Notes: generated from the sequence alone by a model not told the origin. 64,000 bases of DNA from an uncultured Algibacter sp. (GCF_947487605.1 NZ_CANKXK010000002.1:186001-250000), one strand, 5' to 3'; counted from the first letter of the stretch, positions 49,790 to 61,033 are shown. Made by a program: numbers and translations.

Positions 49790-50650
49790 TTAAATAAATA
49801 TGTCTTTTGTAGTGTATGTGTCTTTTAATCTGACCCCTTTTTCGGTATGAGTCACAGTTATAACTTCATTATGCGCATCGTGTTCTAGGAATAGATAATA
49901 ATTTTTGTCTGCGGCTAAATTTAGAAACTTTTCTTTTTCATTTAAGGTAAGCAAAGGACGCGTATCGTAACCCATAACAAATGGTAGCGGTAAATGCCCA
50001 ACGGTTGGCAGCAAATCTGCCATGAAAGCAATAGTTTTTCCCTTGTATTCAATTAGCGGAATCATTTGCTTTTCGGTATGGCCATCGGCGAAAAAGATAT
50101 CAAAACCTAATTCGGAATTTCTTAATAAATCATTCTCAGGGATTTTGGTGAATTTTAATCGCCCAGTTTCTTTCATAGGTAGTATATTTTCTTTTAAAAA
50201 GGACGCCTTTTCTCTTTTATTGGGTTGTGTTGCCCATTGCCAGTGATTTTTATTACTCCAAAAGTTTGCGTTTTTAAAAGCTGATTCGGAGCCTGTTCTG
50301 TCTTTATTCCACTTTATGCTTCCACCACAATGATCGAAATGCAGGTGCGTCATAAACACATCGGTAATATCGTCAGGATGAAACCCATATAGTTTTAATG
50401 AGTTATTTATAGAATCGTTTCCCCATAAGTGATAATAGCCGTAAAATTTTTCGGATTGTTTATTTCCCATTCCTGTATCAATCAGGATAAGGCGGTTACC
50501 ATCTTCAATAAGCAAGCAGCGCGCTGCAATATCAATCATATTATTTGCGTCTGCTGGATTCGTTCTTTGCCATAAAGATTTTGGTACAACGCCAAACATG
50601 GCACCACCATCTAGCTTAAAATTGCCTGCATTAATTGGGTATAAATTCAT
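49790..50650 (-). CDS. MBL-fold metallo-hydrolase
   Basis: FMTHLHFDHCGG, ILIDTGMG motifs. Confidence 0.9.
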   Translation of the reverse strand: MNLYPINAGNFKLDGGAMFGVVPKSLWQRTNPADANNMIDIAARCLLIEDGNRLILIDTGMGNKQSEKFYGYYHLWGNDSINNSLKLYGFHPDDITDVFMTHLHFDHCGGSIKWNKDRTGSESAFKNANFWSNKNHWQWATQPNKREKASFLKENILPMKETGRLKFTKIPENDLLRNSELGFDIFFADGHTEKQMIPLIEYKGKTIAFMADLLPTVGHLPLPFVMGYDTRPLLTLNEKEKFLNLAADKNYYLFLEHDAHNEVITVTHTEKGVRLKDTYTTKDIFI

Positions 50651-50743
50651 AGGGATTGCAAATTAAGAAATCTCTTTAAAACACTACGAATTGTTAAGAA
50701 TATATTAAGAGTAGTATTTGTAACTTTATCTTATAATAAAAAG

Positions 50744-52942
50744 TTATGTTGTAGCAATAACATCTTTAAGTCGCTTACCGAAATCGAATAATGCCTTTAT
50801 TTCCTTAACACTTGCTAAACGTTCTTTTCCAAAAATTAATAATGCGTCACCATTAGATTCAACATGGAAATAAGGATTACTTTCAAAAAAGTGGGTAACA
50901 TCATCATTAAAAAAAGCACCGATTTCTGCTACATTTTCACCTAATAGATAAAAACGTTTAGAAAAATCTTCATGATTTTCAATGGGGATATCTTTAAAGC
51001 CAGCAAATGCAGAAACTTTTTCTAAAAAGCCTTCTCTGTCTAAGGTGAATTCTGGAATGCTCTGTTTTAAATCAATATAAAGCATAGTTGTTCGCACAAC
51101 TTCTTTCGCAATAAATTCACCTTCAGAAAATTCAATATCAAATAGCTTTATCGCTTTATCGTTATGTGATAATTCGTTGTATATATGATTGATTTGTTTG
51201 GTTCTAAAAAAGAAAAAATTATTTAAAAAAGACACTTCTTTTTTCTTTTCGGCTCGATAATTTAGATCATAGTCTTTTGCTAAAACCTCCATACTTGTTT
51301 GGCGTCTTGTAAGACTGTTTTTTATAATCTTAGGTACTGGTAGCAGACGTCTGGACGCGAAAGGATGTTTAGAATCGGTATCGTGTAAGTCTAAACCAAT
51401 AACATCGAAATGACCACCACGTTTTGCAAATAACTCCTGATAGTTATTAATATTTTCCATGATGGTATCGTCCACAAACTCACACATTGAAAAATCAACG
51501 ATGACATCCTCATTTTCTGGAACAGCATCTAAATGTTTTTTTAATCTAAAATAGTTTAGAAAACTACAAAAGTGTTTAACACTTACATAGAAGTTGCCGC
51601 CCGCTTCTTCTTTAAACATAAGTACATTTGGCTTTAATACATTTCTTAAAAATAATCCTGCGCTTTTATTTAAAACAATGTGAATAATAAGTGTTGTTAT
51701 AACGCCAGCAACAATACCTGTAATTAAGCCAATTTTTAAGGTAACAATAAGGGTTGCAAAGAATATGATAAGCTGTTCTTTTCCTATAGAAAACATTTTT
51801 GTAACAACTTTAGGTGATGCTAGTTTGTAACCAGTATAAACTAAAATTGCCATTAAAGCAGGAAGCGGAATTCTAGTTAACTGTGTGCTAAAAAAGATTA
51901 TAAATATTACTAAAAACAGAGCATGAAAAAAATTGGAAGAACGGTTGCTTGCACCATTATTAACGTTTACCGAACTACGTGCAATAACCGTTACCACGTT
52001 TAAGCCACCTAAAAACCCGCTACCTATAGTTGCGACGCCCAGAGCTTTTAGATCTTTATTTACATTAGAACGTCTTTTTTCGGGGTCTAACTTATCAACC
52101 GCCTTAATACTAAGTAGTGACTCAATACTAGATATTAATGTGAGAGCCAGAACGCTTCCTAAAAAAGATAAACTTAAAATGCCACTAAAATCTGGACTAG
52201 GTATATCTGCAATAATTTCTTGAATATTTGGAATACCAGAAATCATATATTCTTGCGATATAGGGTTAGGTTCGTGAAGCCCTAATTCGAAATAGTAACT
52301 AAATCCAATAGAAAGTATTACTATCCACATGGGTGCAGGAATAAGTTGTAGATATTTGTTTCTAATTTTAGAATAAAACATCATAATAGTTAAACTCAAA
52401 ACACCAGCTAATGCAGCATATATAAGACTTTTATTTCCATAATGAATCGCGTCGTTTATGGTGTATGGAATTTCTAAAAGATAATCTACTGTGTCCTCTC
52501 TATTTATTTTATGCGCTAACATAATATGAAATTGTTTGCCGAGAATAATTAAGCCAATAGCCGCTAACATGCCTTGAATTGCTGAAGAAGGGAAAAAGTC
52601 TGCTAAAGCCCCCATTCTAAAAAAACCTAATAATAAAAGTAAAACACCAGAACAGATAATAGCTACGTAAGCAGTTTCTAACCCTAAAGTGGTAATAGCA
52701 ACAAGTAATACGCCAACAAGACCGTTACCAGGGCCAGAAATTGTAACATGGCTACCACCTAATATAGAAACAACAATACCACCAACAATAGCAGCAATAA
52801 CACCAGAAATAGGTGGGGCGTCACTAGCCATAGCAAGGCCTAAACCCAAAGGCAAAGCAATAAGGCTCACCACAAAACCAGAAAACATATTTTTAGGCAA
52901 GGACTTAAAAAAGTCTTTTATGTTGTTTTTTCTTGGACTCAT
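50744..52942 (-). CDS. SulP family anion transporter with STAS-like domain and long C-terminal extension
   Basis: FSGFVVSLIALPLGLGLAMASDAPPISGVIAAIVGGIV, VTISGPGNGLV; STAS-like VDFSMCEFVDDTIMENI. Confidence 0.9.
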   Translation of the reverse strand: MSPRKNNIKDFFKSLPKNMFSGFVVSLIALPLGLGLAMASDAPPISGVIAAIVGGIVVSILGGSHVTISGPGNGLVGVLLVAITTLGLETAYVAIICSGVLLLLLGFFRMGALADFFPSSAIQGMLAAIGLIILGKQFHIMLAHKINREDTVDYLLEIPYTINDAIHYGNKSLIYAALAGVLSLTIMMFYSKIRNKYLQLIPAPMWIVILSIGFSYYFELGLHEPNPISQEYMISGIPNIQEIIADIPSPDFSGILSLSFLGSVLALTLISSIESLLSIKAVDKLDPEKRRSNVNKDLKALGVATIGSGFLGGLNVVTVIARSSVNVNNGASNRSSNFFHALFLVIFIIFFSTQLTRIPLPALMAILVYTGYKLASPKVVTKMFSIGKEQLIIFFATLIVTLKIGLITGIVAGVITTLIIHIVLNKSAGLFLRNVLKPNVLMFKEEAGGNFYVSVKHFCSFLNYFRLKKHLDAVPENEDVIVDFSMCEFVDDTIMENINNYQELFAKRGGHFDVIGLDLHDTDSKHPFASRRLLPVPKIIKNSLTRRQTSMEVLAKDYDLNYRAEKKKEVSFLNNFFFFRTKQINHIYNELSHNDKAIKLFDIEFSEGEFIAKEVVRTTMLYIDLKQSIPEFTLDREGFLEKVSAFAGFKDIPIENHEDFSKRFYLLGENVAEIGAFFNDDVTHFFESNPYFHVESNGDALLIFGKERLASVKEIKALFDFGKRLKDVIATT

Positions 52943-53787
52943 TGAAGAATTAGTACGTCGGTTGGTAATTCGGTTAAAATATGCTCTATATCATGTGGAA
53001 ATAGTCTATCCCAAAATGTCATTTTTGACGGTGCATTCATTACCAATAAATCTGCACGAGTTATTTGAGCATAATGACCAATAGAATACCCTTTTTTGCC
53101 AAAAATAGGTTGTAATTTTATGGTTTTTTTATTTGTGAACTCTTCTGGGATATGACTAATAATTTCCTTTATTCTTGAATTTTCTCGTAGCTTTATACGT
53201 TCTTTTATAATATTAGCCCGCCTTAAAGATTTATCATCTTCGACCTTTACAGAAATTTGTTCCTCCTTAATCTCTTCAACAATGGTAATTTTTTCAGAAT
53301 TCAATTTATTGGCAACATAAAAAGCAGCTTTTATGGTTTGTTCGGTTTTAGGATCTTTTAAACCGTTTACAACAATATGTTGACAAGCTATTCGGTCTAC
53401 AGAAGGTTTAATAAGAAGTAATATCGAGCAATTAGCACGACGTGTAATTTTTCGAGCAATAGAACCTACATAGTATCTTAATAAGCGCTCTCTTTGTACG
53501 GCACCTAAAATCAATAAATCAATTTTTTTTTCTTCGGATGTTGATAAAATAACATCAACAGGATCACCAGTTTTAAAAACAACTTCGTAATCTAAATTAT
53601 CTTGCTTAAACGTGTTAAGTATAACCTTTAATGCTTTTATTTTATCTTCGGAAGACGCACCAACATGTATTAGAAATAGTTTCGATTGGAAAAATACCGA
53701 TAGTCTTGCTGCTTCATAAAGGTTTGCTTTTAGATTTGGTGAAAACGCAATCCCAATCCCGATACTATTAAATGGTTTTAAAGACAC
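52939..53787 (-). CDS. Universal stress protein (UspA) family
   Basis: LLILGAVQRERLLRYYVGSIARKITRRANCSILLL; 4-nt ATGA overlap with SulP. Confidence 0.8.
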   Translation of the reverse strand: MSLKPFNSIGIGIAFSPNLKANLYEAARLSVFFQSKLFLIHVGASSEDKIKALKVILNTFKQDNLDYEVVFKTGDPVDVILSTSEEKKIDLLILGAVQRERLLRYYVGSIARKITRRANCSILLLIKPSVDRIACQHIVVNGLKDPKTEQTIKAAFYVANKLNSEKITIVEEIKEEQISVKVEDDKSLRRANIIKERIKLRENSRIKEIISHIPEEFTNKKTIKLQPIFGKKGYSIGHYAQITRADLLVMNAPSKMTFWDRLFPHDIEHILTELPTDVLILQ

Positions 53788-53886
53788 ACTATATTCTTTT
53801 GTTGGAAAAGTTGAAAGATAGCATTTTTTAAAAACATGGAATCATCTGTTTTGCGTAAATTGGTCTTTTAAAAATAAAAACAGCTT

Positions 53887-55716
53887 ATGTTAGAGTTATC
53901 GGGCATCATTATTTTAGGAATATTAGCACAATGGGTAGCTTGGAAATTGAAAATCCCTGCTATTTTACCTTTAATATTAATAGGGTTATTAGTAGGGCCG
54001 GTAGCGGCTGAATTTTTATCTGAAGATGGTACAAAATGGATTGAACCCATTTGGAATGGTGAAAAAGGATTGTTCCCTGGCGAAGGCTTATATTATTTTG
54101 TTTCATTAGCAATTAGTATTATCCTTTTTGAAGGAGGGCTAACATTAAAACGATCAGAAATAAAAACTGTGGGACCTGTAATTACAAAATTAATTACACT
54201 AGGCTCTGCAATTACATTTTTTGGTGCAGGTTTGGTTGCGCATTTTATATTTAACTTAAGCTGGGAGTTATCTTTTTTGTTTTCGGGATTAATAATTGTA
54301 ACAGGACCAACGGTTATTACGCCTATTCTAAGAAACATTCCACTTAAAAAAGATATTTCAACCGTTTTAAAGTGGGAAGGGATATTAATAGATCCAATAG
54401 GTGCTTTGGTAGCTGTTTTAGTATTTGAATTTATTAGTGTTGAAGGTGATAGTGGCTTCACCAAAACAGCCTTAATGGAGTTTGGTAAAATTATTTTATT
54501 TGGAACCACCTTTGGTTTTACATTTGCTCATGGTTTAGCATTTGCAGTTAATAAAAAATTAATTCCTCATTATTTATTAAATGTTGTATCGTTGTCAACG
54601 GTATTATTAGTTTTTGTTGAATCTGAAATTTTTGCGCATGAATCTGGACTATTGGCGGTTGTGGTTATGGGTATGGTTTTAGGAAATAGTAAATTGGAAA
54701 ATATAAAAGAACTTCTATATTTTAAGGAATCTTTGAGCGTGCTACTAATTTCTATTCTTTTTATTTTATTAGCAGCCAATATTAATATTGAAGATTTGCT
54801 ACTATTATATACTTGGAAAACGGCTATTATATTTGCTATTATTGTTTTTGTTATTAGGCCATTAGGTGTTTTTTTAAGCACATCTGGATCAAAACTAAAG
54901 TTTAATGAAAAGCTTTTTATAAGTTGGGTTGGACCACGAGGAATTGTTGCTGCAGGTATCGCATCTCTTTTTGGAAGTAAACTAATTAAACAAGGGGTAG
55001 AAGGTGCAGAATATATTACACCTCTAGTTTTTACAATTGTATTAGGAACCGTTTTGCTTAATGCAACAACGGCTCGTTTGTTTGCGAAATGGGTTGGTGT
55101 GTTTCTTAAAAAATCTGAAGGCATTTTAATTATTGGAGCTTCAAAAGTATCTCGATTGTTAGGGCATTACTTGGTTACCAATAACAGGCACGTGGTACTT
55201 ATAGACAGTAATGAGTCTAATATTGAAGCTGCTAAAGAGCTAGGTTTAGAAGCTATAAGCACCAATATATATTCTGAAACGCTTACAGATAATATAGAAT
55301 TGAACGATGTAGGATATTTAATGGCGTTAACAGGAAATCCAGATATTAATAAATATGCTATAAATAAGTTTAGTGAGCAATTTGGTGAAAACGGCGCTTT
55401 TAGATTAGTGAGTGCTAAAGAGATGGAAGACGATAACAATAATCCAAAGGAAGGTTTGTTTTCGCATACAGATGATTATAATACATTGCTGGAGTTAACA
55501 GAAAAATATCCTTCGATAAATGAAATAACCCTAGAAGACAAGGAGCATTACCTAAGGTTAATTGAAATAACTAATAAGGATAAGGATATTATCCCTCTAT
55601 TTATAAAAGACACGGAAGGCGAATTACATATAATTTCCTCGTATAATTTAGATGTTGAAACTATTGAGGAAGGTTTTCAATTGGTTTACTTAGGAAAACT
55701 TTTTGATGAACAATAA
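53887..55716 (+). CDS. CPA1-type cation:proton antiporter with C-terminal TrkA-N-like domain
   Basis: FEGGLTLKRSEIK, WVGPRGIVAAGIASLF, ILIIGASKVSRLLGHYL. Confidence 0.9.
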   Translation: MLELSGIIILGILAQWVAWKLKIPAILPLILIGLLVGPVAAEFLSEDGTKWIEPIWNGEKGLFPGEGLYYFVSLAISIILFEGGLTLKRSEIKTVGPVITKLITLGSAITFFGAGLVAHFIFNLSWELSFLFSGLIIVTGPTVITPILRNIPLKKDISTVLKWEGILIDPIGALVAVLVFEFISVEGDSGFTKTALMEFGKIILFGTTFGFTFAHGLAFAVNKKLIPHYLLNVVSLSTVLLVFVESEIFAHESGLLAVVVMGMVLGNSKLENIKELLYFKESLSVLLISILFILLAANINIEDLLLLYTWKTAIIFAIIVFVIRPLGVFLSTSGSKLKFNEKLFISWVGPRGIVAAGIASLFGSKLIKQGVEGAEYITPLVFTIVLGTVLLNATTARLFAKWVGVFLKKSEGILIIGASKVSRLLGHYLVTNNRHVVLIDSNESNIEAAKELGLEAISTNIYSETLTDNIELNDVGYLMALTGNPDINKYAINKFSEQFGENGAFRLVSAKEMEDDNNNPKEGLFSHTDDYNTLLELTEKYPSINEITLEDKEHYLRLIEITNKDKDIIPLFIKDTEGELHIISSYNLDVETIEEGFQLVYLGKLFDEQ

Positions 55717-55726
55717 GCCAATAGGT

Positions 55727-56425
55727 TTAGATAAGTTTCTGTATAAGCTGTTTTATGTCAGCAATAGCTTTTCCTTTTATTATCCACGAAACCCCAAAGG
55801 CTATAACAGCAAATGTTTCAAAAATGTAAACATAATGCCTAAAAAACCAGCCACTTAGTTCTACTCCAAGTTTTTCAAGACCAATTAAAGAAATTATTAT
55901 TCCCACAGAAAGAAAAACTATAGTGCCACAGATACGATATAGTTTATTATTTGAGTCATCTGGATTTCTGGTGAATTTATATCTTGACATCCAACCCATT
56001 GCAAGAACAAAAACGCCGGCAGCACCAAGGTGAATTCCACTTTTACACATAGAATTATGCCCAAATAACGGATAATTTCCGCTTTTGCATATCAAATCTA
56101 TTGCAATACTTGTACTATCCATACACCTGGTTGGTATAAATACAACTACAAGTGCGGCTAAACCACCTATGTTAGTAATGAAATCATCACTTATTACTTC
56201 GGTAGTTGCGTCTTTTTTATATCCTTTATAAGACAACAGGAATAAACCAAATGCCGATAAAATAATTATAAAAAACAAAGACGAAAGCGTACTGTAGTAA
56301 TAATGGCTTATAGAAGCTAAAACTTCGCCTTTGGCAATAAATAATATGAAGGGAAGACACAAGCCTAAAACACCCACTAGTTTTCTGATTCTATAGTCTG
56401 AGTTTTGAAGTTCTTGATGTACCAT
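55727..56425 (-). CDS. Hypothetical multi-pass membrane protein
   Basis: 232 aa, about six hydrophobic segments; convergent with antiporter. Confidence 0.65.
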   Translation of the reverse strand: MVHQELQNSDYRIRKLVGVLGLCLPFILFIAKGEVLASISHYYYSTLSSLFFIIILSAFGLFLLSYKGYKKDATTEVISDDFITNIGGLAALVVVFIPTRCMDSTSIAIDLICKSGNYPLFGHNSMCKSGIHLGAAGVFVLAMGWMSRYKFTRNPDDSNNKLYRICGTIVFLSVGIIISLIGLEKLGVELSGWFFRHYVYIFETFAVIAFGVSWIIKGKAIADIKQLIQKLI

Positions 56426-56479
56426 TAGAGTTTTATTATGTTGGTTATAAATACAATATAGAAAAAGTTTTTTGCAATA

Positions 56480-56509
56480 AAAAAGCCTCGCTTTATAAAA
56501 ACGAGGCCT
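56480..56509 (-). terminator. Intrinsic terminator of GH31 gene
   Basis: GCCTCG...CGAGGC stem, T6 tract on minus strand. Confidence 0.8.
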
Positions 56510-56532
56510 TAAAATATTAAAAGCAAATTGTC

Positions 56533-58935
56533 TTAACCAATAATATGAAGTTCTGAAAATTCTTTAGTAAGAACCAGTGTATTGTCGCCATTAAGTTTTA
56601 TGTCTTTAAAAGCAATTTCTTCATTATCGATTTGCACTTTAGAAATTTTAAAAGGCAATCCGTGTAAATTCAATTTGAACGTTTTATAAGTAGTTTCAAA
56701 CTTTCCAGATTTATGTTGCTGGATAATAAGCTCATCTTTTTTACCGTGTAGTTTAAAGTTTCTTAAACTATAACGCCCTTTGATATAGTCGTAACCGTCA
56801 GTAGCATCTTCATAAACCATCGATGTTTCTTTGCCTTGTTTATAGAACACATCAAGTAACAACTCGTCAATAATTTTTTCGCCAACATATTGTTGGATTG
56901 GATATTTAGGAATAATAGCGCCTTCTTTTACAAAAATTGGCATACTATCTAAATCTGCCTCTACCCATTGTTCTGTTCCGCCTTCAACCAATTCATCAGT
57001 CCAGAAGTTATACCATTTCCCAAGAGGAATATACATGCGCCTTCCTTTTTGGTTTGGCCCTGTTATTGGGCAAGCTAATATTTTTTCACCAAAAATAAAC
57101 TCATCATTTCTGTAATGCGTTTGAGGGTCTGCCTGATCGTAAAGCACTAATGATTTTAAGATTGGAATACCTTCTTCTGCATATCGCCAGAAAGCTGTGT
57201 ATAAGTAAGGTAATAATTGATACCTTATTTCAATAAACTTTCTTACTACATCTGTAATGGTTTTTCCAAATGCCCAAGGTTCTTGGTCTCCATGATCTCC
57301 AGAAGAGTGTGTTCTACAAAATGGATGGAAAATACCTAATTGAATCCAGCGTGCGTATAATTCGCCATTAGGCTGTTCAGCAAATCCACCAATATCAGAC
57401 CCAATAAAAGAGAACCCAGACATGCACATACGTTGTGCTTGTAAGTTTGCAATGTTTAAATGATCCCATGTAGCTACATTATCTCCTGTCCAGCTAGAGG
57501 TATAACGTTGCGTTCCAGAATAAGCAGCTCTTGTAATTACAAAAGGACGTTTTGGGTACGAGAATTTCTTTAACCCTTGGTATGTAGCACGAGCCATTTG
57601 CATGCCATAAATGTTATGTGCTTTTCTATGACTACAAGGGTTTCCGTCGTAATCGTGTCTTACATCGTTAGGGAATGTTTTCCCTGGAACGTCCATTACT
57701 GCTGGCTCGTTCATATCATTCCATACGCCTTTAACTCCTATATCTTCAATAAGTTCCTTAAATAAATTAGACCACCAATCTCTTACTTCTGGGTTTGTAA
57801 AATCTGGAAAATAACATTCCCCAGGCCAAACCTTGCCTTTCATATATGGTCCATCTGCTCGTTTACAGAAATAATCTTTATCTAGTCCTTCTTTAAACAC
57901 AGAATACTCCATGTCTATTTTAATTCCTGGATCAATAATAACAATAGTTTTAAATCCATCGTCAGCAAGCTCCTTCACCATTCTTTTCGGATTAGGGAAA
58001 TACTCATTACTCCATGTAAAACACCTAAAGCCTTCCATGTAATCAATATCTAAATAAATAGCATCGCATGGAATTTGCAATTCTCTAAATTTAGCAGCGA
58101 CTTCTTTAACGTTTGATTCTGGATAATAACTCCATTTACATTGGTGGTAACCTAATGCCCAAAGAGCTGGCATTGCATGTGGCTTGCCTGTTAAATCTGT
58201 ATAATTTGCTACAACATCAGACATTTCTGGGCCATAGATGAAATAGTAATTCATTTCGCCTCCGTGTGCCCAAAAACTAGTGATATTTCTGCGTTCACTA
58301 CAAAAATCAAAAAACGATCTAAAAGTGTTATCGAAAAATATTCCGTAAGCCTTTTTGTTGTGTAAAGCAGTATAAAATGGAATTGTTTTATAAATAGGAT
58401 CGGTATCTCTACCATAGGCATAAGAATCTGTTACCCAGTTTTCAAAACGTTTCCCTTTTAAGTTGTTATCTACAGGCTTGTCTCCTAAACCATAGTAGCT
58501 TTCACCTGGTTGAGCCGTTTTAGACATTTTAACAACATCACCACCATATTCATAACTTTCTTCCCAATGAAAACCAAGTTCGTCTTCACAAATTAAACTT
58601 TTGTCTTTGGCATCAAAAATGGATATTCTTAAATCTTGTTTTGAAACTTTACAGATTAACTTTTTGGTGGTTATTATATAATTATTATCATCTTCGGTTA
58701 CTTCAAGATGGTTATAACCTCTACTTGCATATTTTGTTATGGCATACGAAAAATCATTCTCAAAAATTCCAGTGGTAGTATATCTAAACCTTAAAATACT
58801 ATCTCTTCTTACAGTAACCTGTAAAAGAACACCATTTTCTGCTTTAAAAGACAGGACGTTTAGGTTTTTTTCGTACTTAATTATTTTAGAAGGAAATAGA
58901 TTTCCCTTATATTCTAATTCGGTATTTAATATCAT
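56533..58935 (-). CDS. GH31 alpha-glucosidase family protein
   Basis: GVWNDMNEPAVM nucleophile motif, SSWTGDNVATWDHL acid/base motif. Confidence 0.95.
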   Translation of the reverse strand: MILNTELEYKGNLFPSKIIKYEKNLNVLSFKAENGVLLQVTVRRDSILRFRYTTTGIFENDFSYAITKYASRGYNHLEVTEDDNNYIITTKKLICKVSKQDLRISIFDAKDKSLICEDELGFHWEESYEYGGDVVKMSKTAQPGESYYGLGDKPVDNNLKGKRFENWVTDSYAYGRDTDPIYKTIPFYTALHNKKAYGIFFDNTFRSFFDFCSERRNITSFWAHGGEMNYYFIYGPEMSDVVANYTDLTGKPHAMPALWALGYHQCKWSYYPESNVKEVAAKFRELQIPCDAIYLDIDYMEGFRCFTWSNEYFPNPKRMVKELADDGFKTIVIIDPGIKIDMEYSVFKEGLDKDYFCKRADGPYMKGKVWPGECYFPDFTNPEVRDWWSNLFKELIEDIGVKGVWNDMNEPAVMDVPGKTFPNDVRHDYDGNPCSHRKAHNIYGMQMARATYQGLKKFSYPKRPFVITRAAYSGTQRYTSSWTGDNVATWDHLNIANLQAQRMCMSGFSFIGSDIGGFAEQPNGELYARWIQLGIFHPFCRTHSSGDHGDQEPWAFGKTITDVVRKFIEIRYQLLPYLYTAFWRYAEEGIPILKSLVLYDQADPQTHYRNDEFIFGEKILACPITGPNQKGRRMYIPLGKWYNFWTDELVEGGTEQWVEADLDSMPIFVKEGAIIPKYPIQQYVGEKIIDELLLDVFYKQGKETSMVYEDATDGYDYIKGRYSLRNFKLHGKKDELIIQQHKSGKFETTYKTFKLNLHGLPFKISKVQIDNEEIAFKDIKLNGDNTLVLTKEFSELHIIG

Positions 58936-59001
58936 AAACTTGTAAATTTATCAATTAACGAAAATAACAAATATATTAAGCTTAAAGAGTTTATTTTATG
59001 C

Positions 59002-59048
59002 AAAAATACCATTGATTGTTTGTGTAAAAACCAAACAATCAATGGTAT
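59002..59048 (-). terminator. Intrinsic terminator of the glg operon
   Basis: 17-bp perfect stem ATACCATTGATTGTTTG/CAAACAATCAATGGTAT then T5 on minus strand. Confidence 0.85.
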
Positions 59049-59074
59049 AATTATAAAATCGCTAATTTATGTAA

Positions 59075-60982
59075 TTATAGAAACTTGAATACGGCTACAG
59101 CTAATGGCGGTAGGGTTATTTCAGCAGAATAATCCTTTCCATTCCAAGATTCTTTTTTAACCGTAATTTGTTTGGTATTAGAAACACCGCTACCCCCAAA
59201 TTCTTTGGCATCACTATTAAAAATTTCTTTTATTTTGCCTTTAACAGGAATACCTATTTTGTAATTCTCTCTTACCGTTGGTGTTAAATTACAAACAACT
59301 GCGACATAGTCTTTAGGGTCATTTCCTTTTCTAATATAGGAGATAACACAATTTTGGTGGTCGTCGTAGCTAATCCACTCGAATCCTTCTTGACTAAATT
59401 GCTTTTCAAAAAGCGCAGGTGTTTCTCTATAGAATTTATTTAAACTTTTAAAGTAATTTTGGAAACTTTTATGAGAATCATATTCTAGTAAATTCCAATC
59501 TAAGCTACCCTCGAAATCCCATTCGCTATATTGTCCAAATTCACCACCCATAAAGAATAAGTTGGTACCAGGGTGTGTAAACATGTAACCATAAAGTAAG
59601 CGAAGGTTTGCAAAACGTTGCCACTCATCGCCAGCCATTCTTCCTAAGATAGAGTTCTTGCCATAAACAACTTCGTCATGAGACAGCGGAAGCATGAAAT
59701 TTTCCGTAAAAGCATAAGCCAAACTAAAGGTGATGTCGTTTTGATGATATTGCCTATAAATAGGATCTTTTTTAAAGTATTCTAAAGTATCGTGCATCCA
59801 GCCCATCATCCATTTCATACCAAATCCTAGACCGCCTAAAAATACGGGTTTAGAAACTCCAGTAAAAGCAGTAGATTCTTCGGCAATAGTTTGTGTGTCT
59901 GGGAATGATTTATAAATTTCTTCATTAAGCTCTTTTAGAAAAGCAATGGCATCAAGATTTTCTCTACCACCATAAATATTTGGTTCCCACTCGCCCTCTT
60001 CTCTAGAATAATCTAAGAAAAGCATAGACGCTACCGCGTCAACACGTAAGCCATCTGCATGATATTGATCCATCCAGAAAGCTGCATTACTTATTAAGAA
60101 AGATTTTACCTCGTTTCGACCATAATTAAAAATTAAACTTTTCCAGTCTTGATGATATCCTTTTCTTTTATCTGGGTGTTCATATAAGTTTGAACCATCA
60201 AAAAACCCTAGCCCATGAGCATCCTCTGGAAAGTGAGATGGTACCCAATCTAAAATAATTCCAATGTCGTTTTGGTGTAATTTATCTACTAAATATTTGA
60301 ATTCTTCTGGATAACCAAATCTTGATGAAGGAGCAAAATAACCCGTAACTTGATAACCCCATGATGGGTCATAAGGGAACTCCATAATTGGCATAAGCTC
60401 TACGTGTGTAAAGTTCATTTCTTTTATATAGTTAACCAGCTCATCTGCAAGTTCGAAATACGAAAGAAAACGATTTTCTTCTACATGCCTTTTCCAGGAG
60501 CCTAAATGAACTTCGTAAACAGAATAAGGAGCGTCTAAGGCGTTGTGGTCTTTACGCTTTTTCATCCATTTTGTGTCTTTCCACTTATAAGTGTCGTCCC
60601 AAACTATCGAGCCTGTTTTTGGCGGGTGTTCTGCACGTCGGGCATAGGGATCTGCTTTTTCCGTTTTTATATCATTATTGTGGCTTTGAATTTTGTATTT
60701 GTAAATATCGCCTTTTCCAACCGTAGGAATAAAGCCTTCCCAAATACCACTTTCGTCCCAACGAACATTTAATTGGTGTTCACCTTCAATCCAATAGTTA
60801 AAGTCTCCAATTACAGAAACTTGCTTTGCGCTTGGCGCCCAAACTGCAAAATAGGTACCTTCAATACCATTTACGGTTACCAAATGCGAACCAAATTTTT
60901 CATAAAGACGATAATGTTTACCTGCTTTAAAAAGGTTAATATCGAATTCTGAAAATAAACTGTGAACTTTTACTTGTGCCAT
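59075..60982 (-). CDS. glgB: 1,4-alpha-glucan branching enzyme
   Basis: DGLRVDAVASMLFLDYSR, IAEESTA, LPLSHDEVVYGK. Confidence 0.95.
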   Translation of the reverse strand: MAQVKVHSLFSEFDINLFKAGKHYRLYEKFGSHLVTVNGIEGTYFAVWAPSAKQVSVIGDFNYWIEGEHQLNVRWDESGIWEGFIPTVGKGDIYKYKIQSHNNDIKTEKADPYARRAEHPPKTGSIVWDDTYKWKDTKWMKKRKDHNALDAPYSVYEVHLGSWKRHVEENRFLSYFELADELVNYIKEMNFTHVELMPIMEFPYDPSWGYQVTGYFAPSSRFGYPEEFKYLVDKLHQNDIGIILDWVPSHFPEDAHGLGFFDGSNLYEHPDKRKGYHQDWKSLIFNYGRNEVKSFLISNAAFWMDQYHADGLRVDAVASMLFLDYSREEGEWEPNIYGGRENLDAIAFLKELNEEIYKSFPDTQTIAEESTAFTGVSKPVFLGGLGFGMKWMMGWMHDTLEYFKKDPIYRQYHQNDITFSLAYAFTENFMLPLSHDEVVYGKNSILGRMAGDEWQRFANLRLLYGYMFTHPGTNLFFMGGEFGQYSEWDFEGSLDWNLLEYDSHKSFQNYFKSLNKFYRETPALFEKQFSQEGFEWISYDDHQNCVISYIRKGNDPKDYVAVVCNLTPTVRENYKIGIPVKGKIKEIFNSDAKEFGGSGVSNTKQITVKKESWNGKDYSAEITLPPLAVAVFKFL

Positions 60983-61033
60983 ATTAGTTTAGTTATTTTT
61001 TTATAATTGTTTAGCAGTTTATGCTAAATGTTA

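Noticed and set aside
54093-55439. Minus-strand ORFs of 90-184 aa opposite the antiporter gene
   Set aside because: Antisense shadows of a clear CPA1 antiporter; no independent support
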